A DNA stretch of 64,000 bases, taken from the NCBI RefSeq assembly GCF_963676685.1, contig NC_092344.1, forward strand, positions 89,868,749 to 89,932,748, in the 5' to 3' direction. Origin of the DNA: Mytilus edulis. Taxonomy: Eukaryota > Mollusca > Bivalvia > Mytilida > Mytilidae. The translations under genes and the position numbers were made by a program. Below, in pieces: positions 57,473 through 64,000 of this stretch; the first letter of the stretch is position 1; every line of letters starts with the position of its first letter. The notes under the pieces are model-generated. The model saw only the letters and a program-made list of their open reading frames with translations. It ran no database searches and was not told the DNA's origin.

Positions 57473-60400
57473 TTAATCAAATGCATCGTCTAAATCTATC
57501 AGAAGTCCTGGCGATGATGGTGCCTTATACGATGGAGGTCGGATAATTACTTCTTCGACCTTTTCAAAGAGAGTTCCATCTGGTGCGTGCAGAGCATCTG
57601 ATGCACTTGAAGCCCTCCCTTTAGTTCCAGTTACTTTTTTGCCAGCAGTGTTTGGTTTGAATGTTTCTAATGACGGTATTTTACTCGCCATAGGTAAGGA
57701 CTTTGGTAACATAGGCGCAACCGTTCCAATATTTGCAGAATGTTTGCCAGAATAATCATTCCCTGTCGTAGTTCCTACGGGTGCATGTATTGCATCAGCA
57801 GCTCTAGATTTTCTGCCCTTCTTTTGGCTTTTTTTCTTTCCAATATTTTCAGGTTTAAATGTTTCCATTGATGGGACCTCAGTCAGTACTGGTAACGGCT
57901 CATGATGTGATTTTGAGAAAACAGGCTCCATCTCTCCGACTTCCGGTGAATAACCTCTGTTCATGACAGAATATGAATGGGCGTCTTCGGGTTGGAATGG
58001 ACTGGCTGTTTCCTCTTTCCTGTCACCGTCATTATTACCAGGTATAACGAACGGCGAATGAGATTTGGCTCTTGATCCAACAGATGATGCAGAAACTGGT
58101 CTGCCATTATCATCAAGTTCTTGTTTAGACTGACCGTTCGATTGAGATTTACCAAATACAGGAGTAGCTGATGACTGTTTTGTGAAAACAGACGGCGATT
58201 TTTTGCCAAAAACTGGCGTTGCGTTTGTATGTCTACTAAATGTCATGGGATTTGGTAGTGAAACATTTTGGTTTCCTTCGTCATCCATATTAGTATCCTG
58301 AATTTGAATATCGGCAGGGCTTGGATGATCTCCTTTCGGTCTAGACCTCACTTGTGGAATAATGCTACTTAAGGTAGCTAATAATGATGATTTAGTTCTT
58401 GGACCACCTGAATGAGATGGTTTAGATAGAGCAGGAGCTGGGGTGAAGAGTGTACCACGAGGTGGAGCTGGCGAAGCCATGTTTTCCTCCTCAATTGCTT
58501 CAAAAAGAATAGGGAAATCGGATGCTGATATGGCAGAACCAGCACGAGAATCAAGTCGGCCAAATCCTTCATTGTCTTCAAATAAGAAGTTTCCGGTACG
58601 CGAAGTTATCCTACTTCTTGAATAAGCCATATCTTCATCAACATCCTCCTCGCAATCTTCTTTTACGATCTTTTCCTTATGACTGTCCGTTACATGTTGT
58701 TTCTTTTTGAAACAAAGAAATCCTTGCCACCAACAGCAACAACATAACAATAATATGATAATGGGTATTATACAGCAGATAGCAATTATAATAATCAGCA
58801 TTATATCGTCTTTTGATTCAGTCTCGTTGTCTGTAGTACAGTAATCAAAATAGTCTTTCAATTTGCATTCATCGACATTAAAAGTTGATTGACAGTAGAA
58901 TATAAGGTTGTGTATAAGTAGTATGTACGTTGCGTTCTCACCAACATTTGCATAGTCATTCAAACAAGCTTCTAAAAAGAATTCTGTTATGTTGCTTACA
59001 TCGTTGCAATATTGCTGTACATCAGAGTTGTTTAAGGCTGCAATACAATCGTTCAAAACAGAAGCATTCACATTTGATGGAGCAGCATCTTTTGGCAAGT
59101 ATGATTTTGCAGTTGGTATGTCAGAAGGAAGCCATAAATCATCACTTTCTGGTTCAGTAATTGTGCCGGGCAATTGTATTGTGGTAGAAGACGTAGGCGT
59201 CGCCATATTTGAAATGAGTCCAGTGCCTTCATCGAATCCAATTACTGATAGTAATTCTTTATCAGAAGTTATGTCATCAACATAAACGGACATTCCAGAG
59301 AGAATAGTGTCGAGAGATTTGGACAATTTCCAAATTCTAGCATGATCGATTTCCAATGGGCTTTCGTTATTTCCAAACAAGAACATTCCTTCAATATTCA
59401 ATACAGATGATACATGAACATTCCTTATCGCTTTGTACTGTAACCCTCCATCGGTCATCATATAGATTAGGAACTCACCATCGACAGACTTCCATGTTAT
59501 AGCTGTATATATCCATGAACCAACTTTCATTTCTAATGTAGATGTCCAGGTATTTCCCCACTGTATTCCTAAATTACCCTTTTCAGCCGATAAAGTTAGA
59601 TTTTGCCCATCCATCTGATAAACAATTAGTACTTGATTACTTAGATGTACTTGTATTCGAATCCAGAAAGAAATTGTAAACGCAGTTATATCCTTAGTCA
59701 TATGTATGTTAGTATAGGTAGCAGTTTGCAATGTCAAATGTAGCAGGTACCCTGATGTTGATAAATTCTGTTGTCGGTCTGTGTGCCAAGTGTGAACTGA
59801 TGTAAGTGATGAACCAAATTCTTTCTTTGTCCATGAACCAGTATATGTAGCCGATAATCCCTGATCAATGAATGAGGAATTTACACCGGACTGATCAGAT
59901 GGCGATACAAGGTCCATCCACCATGTATTGTCTGCATTACCAAGTAATCCCGTCGCTGTTCTTCCACTATCTTTGCCTACTTTGAACCGACAGATAAGTC
60001 CGATGTTACTATCTGCTATCAATACTGTAAACGACCCAACTGTTATTCGGATGTACTCTCTTACAATCCATTTTATATTTATACCGGCTACCGTTGTTGT
60101 TGTTGCGAACTCAAATGTTGTTGAGCCTCCAACATGCATAGGTTGTAATGTATCATTGTATCTCATTACACTAACAGTTTGTCCCCCACTATTAATAGAA
60201 ATTTCTTTAATTTGTCGGCAAAAGATGTCGCCATTACAAGGCCAGAAAACGGCTTGAACTGATAGTCCTGAAACACTGTACACATTGTAGATTCCTGGTA
60301 ATATTATTCTATATGATGCACCTCCTAAAGTTGTAATGTATGACGCAAATATTAAACCAGCCGCGTATGACTGACGGCCCTCAATGTTCTGTACTACAAA

Positions 60401-63400
60401 ATTGCAGTCTGCTCCATACCATCCAAGTGAACAATCTACGCAAGAATAAGAAGAAACTGAAATGGTAGCAGTAAACAATGTTGAGAATGATCTCCAATAT
60501 TGTGAGACTGAAACACTTTGTCCGTACCAATGAGCATGGCAAGCACACTGTCCAGATGACGAATCACATGTTCCATGTGAATTACAAGCTCCCATTGGTC
60601 CTAGCCCACACACCCCAGAACAAGATGATCCATAATGAGATGAATCACATGAGCAAATGCTATTGTTCGCAAATCCAAAAATGCATTCATTACTACAAGA
60701 CCCTCCATACCATGATACATATTGCTCATATACATCTACTAGGTTGCACATACTTTTAATTGGCGAATCTGTTAAATTTTTAGCCTCCTTACAGTAATCA
60801 GAAAAGCTTAAGAGTATAACTTCTGCCATATCGGGATTTCCTGTAGTTTGCACTAAGATCACACACTGGTCATATAAAGATGATAAAATGTTTTCAAGAC
60901 CAGCACAGTTAGTCGTCAATTCTGAAGATTTTAGCAAGTCATCGCATCGTGTTGTATCTATAGCAGTATTTAGTGGTGTCAATGCAGTCAATTCGGGAAG
61001 TTTTAAATCAACACCTGGGCTCAGGTCTAGGTCTGATGCCGCCCAAGTCGGTGTACTGTCATAATTTACCATATACATGTGTTGTGAATTTTTCAGATCT
61101 GATGCTACATAACCAGTTCCTTCATTTAATGACCATACTGCATGAAGATCTGGTGTCTTATCTGTTACAGAAATTCTCCAGTTGTTTCTGACAATTGATG
61201 GACTATGTGGACGTGTCCATATCCTCAGTTCATCAATATATCCATTGAATGTGCCGATCGGAAACAATGAAGTAACGCCATCGCCTATTTGTCCCACTGT
61301 TAGAGTTCCTCCTGTTTCGAAAATATTGAAAGGACATGATATTTCCTTCACAGTGGTTGTACCTGAACCAGAAATAACGTAAACCTCCAGTTTATAACCA
61401 CTCGGTTTCCATACCAGATTTATTTGGTTCCATACATTAAGCTCAATTAAAATATTTGTTTGATACACGATCTCATCAGCAATAATGACAATACCAGTTT
61501 TGTAATTAACAACAATAGTTTGATGACTGTTTGTATGATATGTTAACATCGGTCCATTGACGGCTGTTGGTTTGACATGGAATTCGACTGTAAAGACTGT
61601 TGTCGGCATTTCAACTTCGCTAACGTATATCCCTGATCCACTAAACTGGAGACAAGCTGGACCTGTAATAATATACTGTCGTTCTAGTTTTTCATCAACA
61701 ATATTGTCAGTAAATACATAGCTGTTCATGAAGAGCTCAACTGTAAGGAAGGTTAACTGGCCGACACAGGAACCTTCTGATGTGGTATTGACAGAATTGG
61801 TACAGATACTTGTTCTTGAAGAGTTACAAGCAGCCAGTTGAATAGCAGACTTTGTTTCGCATGATGTAAGTATGCCCTCAATCAGGGTTGCTTCGGAAAT
61901 CCACTTATTATTTGAGTATGAAATTGTCATGATAAGTCCATTGTCTACGTATATGATCTTGACTGATAGTTCCATGTTAATGAAGGTCACAGATAAAATA
62001 TTAGTTTGGGAGATTGAAATATCCATTTTACTGGTGGTATACTTGTCGTAAACGTTTATTTCAGCCGAATTTGTGTATATTACAACTTTAGACTCCTGGA
62101 AGCTGTTCTTCGATCGGATATAATAAAAAGTACCATCGACATCGATTACAATATCTCTTAAGCAAAGATGTGGCCTGAGAGTATCATAGCATGTTAACAT
62201 GTGTCCGTAAACATTAACTAATTCATCTGAGTGTCCAAATAATAAATATACGCCCTTGATAGTCAAATCAACTAAATGTCCGTCAAAAGAGATCATCTGA
62301 CCGTTTGCACTTATTTGTGCCACCAACACGGACTGATTAGCAGGTTGTCCCGTTTCCATGACAACACATTCGTTTCCTTCCCATCCTGTTGCACAACTAC
62401 TACATGCTGATCCAGACCAGTGACCTTCACATTGACACATGCCACTTGTATCACACACTCCTCTATCATTACAAGGTAAAGTAATTCCATTCGGACAGAA
62501 TTGATCACAGTTGGTTCCATGGAAACCATAGTAACAAATACAAGCTCCATCTGATCCTAAATAGCCAAATCCGCAGTTGTTACAAACTTGTGAAACCCAG
62601 AAAGGTACAGATGTATTCAAGCTACACATACTATTAAATAATGTACTTGTACTGCCTCCATTCATACCACACACGGTGGCAAAGCTTATCATAACGGTAA
62701 CACTGTCACTAACATTTGAAGTAGAACTTCCAAGTAAGATGCATTGATTTTTAAACCAGAATGTAGTACTTGCTGAAACACTGCTACAGGAACTTGAAAC
62801 AGCAGTAAAGAAATCGGTACAAAAACTAACAGCTTCTTGCTGAGTATTGATATTCATGGCAACTTCATCATTTATAACTTTCAATGTTTTGTCAGATACT
62901 ACCCACACAGGTGACTGCCATGGGGAACTTGGAAGACTCATGTCATTTCCTAAAACACTATCAAATGCAGTATATCCAACACCTTCAGAAAATGACCATA
63001 ACGATGAAACATTGTTTAGAAATCCTGATAATTTCACATTCAGACTCTCTGCCTGGAAGATAAGTGAAGGTAGTATTGGGTCTTTCCAGATGGATGCCTC
63101 TTCTATTTCTCCAACAAAAGACCCAGTGTAAGTATATTTGTCGGATTCAAATGATGGAATCCATTCTCCTAGAGCAATCTTCCCACCTTCCAAAAATAGG
63201 TTCGGACAGAAATCACTTATGACTTCATAACTGATAGTTATATTAGGACCGTAATGATAGAAGTATATATGGTTGTTGGTTCCATCAAATGTTATGATTA
63301 TCTGATTCCATTCACCAATGTGTGGACTGATAGTTGTTAAGATTGACTTTGTTCCACATTCCATTGTGACTGGATTCCTATTAAGTATAGAGAATGTTGT

Positions 63401-64000
63401 ATTTTTACTGTATGCCAACAAGACACCTCCTTCCGCAGTAGGTTTGAAGTACATACTAAGACTGAATGATTGACTGTTCATTGTGTCATTGTCTCTATAT
63501 GTTAATGTCTCGGATACAGACGAAGTTTGATTAAATGCCAAAGCAAATCCAGAGTTCAATGTCACATTCTGACCAAACACAGTTAATAATGTTTGAACGA
63601 TTGGCCCATCAACAGAAACATACGTAGTCTCTATATAATGCATGAGGTCATTCTGATTGTAGGTTTCATAGGTATCACTTGTCCCAGTACAATTTCCAAT
63701 GATTCCAGTTGCTATTGAACAGACTGATGATTGTACATTCAATGATATATCTATACCCTGGTTCTGTACTGTTACTTTGATAGTACTTGTCCCAACAGTA
63801 ATTTCGAGGTCAGTGTATGATTTCAGTTCCATGGTCATGTCCGACATAACGGTAGTCACTCCATAATCTAATCTAACTGTATCCTGATAAACGATTGGAG
63901 GCATATCATCTTGTCCTGATGGCATAATTACAATTTGAGTTAATGATGTCTTTATTGAAACTCCAATAATACATGAGCCAAACATACAGTTCACTTGGTA
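57473..64000 (-). CDS. Large VWD/LamG/EGF-like membrane protein, 5' end missing
   Basis: One uninterrupted frame runs from the window edge to TAA at 57473-57475, giving 2175 codons here; the true start lies outside. Counting from the GTG codon at 63994, the ectodomain repeats a unit of about 630 residues: VWD-like (1-105, 551-745, 1205-1365), LamG/pentraxin-like jellyroll (160-310, 780-950, 1410-1590, with the signatures GEIEEASIW, GYIDELRIW and DHARIW), a W-SF-EGTGY-type motif, a helical four-cysteine module (from 392, 1017 and 1650), and EGF-like cysteines (471-545, 1100-1197; absent after the third). A transmembrane helix at about 1731-1754 ends in a run of cysteines. The 415-residue tail is polar, with two duplicated motifs, PPSY and LIDLD near the C terminus. 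It is probably a cell-surface adhesive or endocytic protein. VWDE-like proteins share some domains, but I do not recognise an exact family. Confidence 0.85.
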   Translation of the reverse strand, partial: YQVNCMFGSCIIGVSIKTSLTQIVIMPSGQDDMPPIVYQDTVRLDYGVTTVMSDMTMELKSYTDLEITVGTSTIKVTVQNQGIDISLNVQSSVCSIATGIIGNCTGTSDTYETYNQNDLMHYIETTYVSVDGPIVQTLLTVFGQNVTLNSGFALAFNQTSSVSETLTYRDNDTMNSQSFSLSMYFKPTAEGGVLLAYSKNTTFSILNRNPVTMECGTKSILTTISPHIGEWNQIIITFDGTNNHIYFYHYGPNITISYEVISDFCPNLFLEGGKIALGEWIPSFESDKYTYTGSFVGEIEEASIWKDPILPSLIFQAESLNVKLSGFLNNVSSLWSFSEGVGYTAFDSVLGNDMSLPSSPWQSPVWVVSDKTLKVINDEVAMNINTQQEAVSFCTDFFTAVSSSCSSVSASTTFWFKNQCILLGSSTSNVSDSVTVMISFATVCGMNGGSTSTLFNSMCSLNTSVPFWVSQVCNNCGFGYLGSDGACICYYGFHGTNCDQFCPNGITLPCNDRGVCDTSGMCQCEGHWSGSACSSCATGWEGNECVVMETGQPANQSVLVAQISANGQMISFDGHLVDLTIKGVYLLFGHSDELVNVYGHMLTCYDTLRPHLCLRDIVIDVDGTFYYIRSKNSFQESKVVIYTNSAEINVYDKYTTSKMDISISQTNILSVTFINMELSVKIIYVDNGLIMTISYSNNKWISEATLIEGILTSCETKSAIQLAACNSSRTSICTNSVNTTSEGSCVGQLTFLTVELFMNSYVFTDNIVDEKLERQYIITGPACLQFSGSGIYVSEVEMPTTVFTVEFHVKPTAVNGPMLTYHTNSHQTIVVNYKTGIVIIADEIVYQTNILIELNVWNQINLVWKPSGYKLEVYVISGSGTTTVKEISCPFNIFETGGTLTVGQIGDGVTSLFPIGTFNGYIDELRIWTRPHSPSIVRNNWRISVTDKTPDLHAVWSLNEGTGYVASDLKNSQHMYMVNYDSTPTWAASDLDLSPGVDLKLPELTALTPLNTAIDTTRCDDLLKSSELTTNCAGLENILSSLYDQCVILVQTTGNPDMAEVILLSFSDYCKEAKNLTDSPIKSMCNLVDVYEQYVSWYGGSCSNECIFGFANNSICSCDSSHYGSSCSGVCGLGPMGACNSHGTCDSSSGQCACHAHWYGQSVSVSQYWRSFSTLFTATISVSSYSCVDCSLGWYGADCNFVVQNIEGRQSYAAGLIFASYITTLGGASYRIILPGIYNVYSVSGLSVQAVFWPCNGDIFCRQIKEISINSGGQTVSVMRYNDTLQPMHVGGSTTFEFATTTTVAGINIKWIVREYIRITVGSFTVLIADSNIGLICRFKVGKDSGRTATGLLGNADNTWWMDLVSPSDQSGVNSSFIDQGLSATYTGSWTKKEFGSSLTSVHTWHTDRQQNLSTSGYLLHLTLQTATYTNIHMTKDITAFTISFWIRIQVHLSNQVLIVYQMDGQNLTLSAEKGNLGIQWGNTWTSTLEMKVGSWIYTAITWKSVDGEFLIYMMTDGGLQYKAIRNVHVSSVLNIEGMFLFGNNESPLEIDHARIWKLSKSLDTILSGMSVYVDDITSDKELLSVIGFDEGTGLISNMATPTSSTTIQLPGTITEPESDDLWLPSDIPTAKSYLPKDAAPSNVNASVLNDCIAALNNSDVQQYCNDVSNITEFFLEACLNDYANVGENATYILLIHNLIFYCQSTFNVDECKLKDYFDYCTTDNETESKDDIMLIIIIAICCIIPIIILLLCCCCWWQGFLCFKKKQHVTDSHKEKIVKEDCEEDVDEDMAYSRSRITSRTGNFLFEDNEGFGRLDSRAGSAISASDFPILFEAIEEENMASPAPPRGTLFTPAPALSKPSHSGGPRTKSSLLATLSSIIPQVRSRPKGDHPSPADIQIQDTNMDDEGNQNVSLPNPMTFSRHTNATPVFGKKSPSVFTKQSSATPVFGKSQSNGQSKQELDDNGRPVSASSVGSRAKSHSPFVIPGNNDGDRKEETASPFQPEDAHSYSVMNRGYSPEVGEMEPVFSKSHHEPLPVLTEVPSMETFKPENIGKKKSQKKGRKSRAADAIHAPVGTTTGNDYSGKHSANIGTVAPMLPKSLPMASKIPSLETFKPNTAGKKVTGTKGRASSASDALHAPDGTLFEKVEEVIIRPPSYKAPSSPGLLIDLDDAFD

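Overview
The window looks like nuclear DNA of a bivalve mollusc, most likely a mussel (Mytilus or a close relative). The basis is the AT-rich composition, small exons separated by long repeat-filled introns, metazoan extracellular and death-fold domain architectures, and several dispersed repeat families that I recognise from memory as mussel repeats. No database search was possible. No bacterial, organellar or viral genes were seen, and no rRNA or tRNA gene.

Layout. (1) 1-7.4 kb: non-coding, with fragments of dispersed repeats. (2) 7.4-32.4 kb, plus strand: one 16-exon gene that I could assemble by hand into a continuous 929-codon reading frame. It encodes ankyrin repeats, a ZU5/ZU5/UPA-like block and two C-terminal death domains. 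A separate ATG exon at 19219-19263 looks like an internal alternative first exon that would give a form without ankyrin repeats. Its introns hold minisatellites, a Harbinger-like element, a 2.1-kb palindromic foldback element, two hAT-like MITEs, a TTAA-flanked MITE and a well-formed hammerhead ribozyme motif. (3) 32.4-38 kb: non-coding, with a direct duplication and dispersed repeats. (4) 38.1-40.2 kb and 49.6-51.6 kb, minus strand: two paralogous leucine-rich-repeat type I membrane proteins. Each has its whole coding region in one exon and a likely intron just upstream of the ATG. (5) Between them, 41.1-43.7 kb: a second foldback element carrying a nested repeat, followed by a tRNA-derived SINE and hairpin repeats. 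(6) 51.7-57.4 kb: non-coding, with more dispersed repeats. (7) 57.5-64 kb, minus strand: the 3' part of a very large intronless membrane protein, running off the right edge. It has repeated VWD-like / LamG-like / cysteine-helical / EGF-like units, one transmembrane segment and a long tail with PPxY and clathrin-box motifs.

How the genes may relate. All four proteins have adaptor or receptor architectures: death-fold signalling, LRR ectodomains, and an adhesive or endocytic ectodomain. No operon-like or pathway link can be shown. Proximity in an animal genome is weak evidence, so any common role in recognition or immunity is only an inference.
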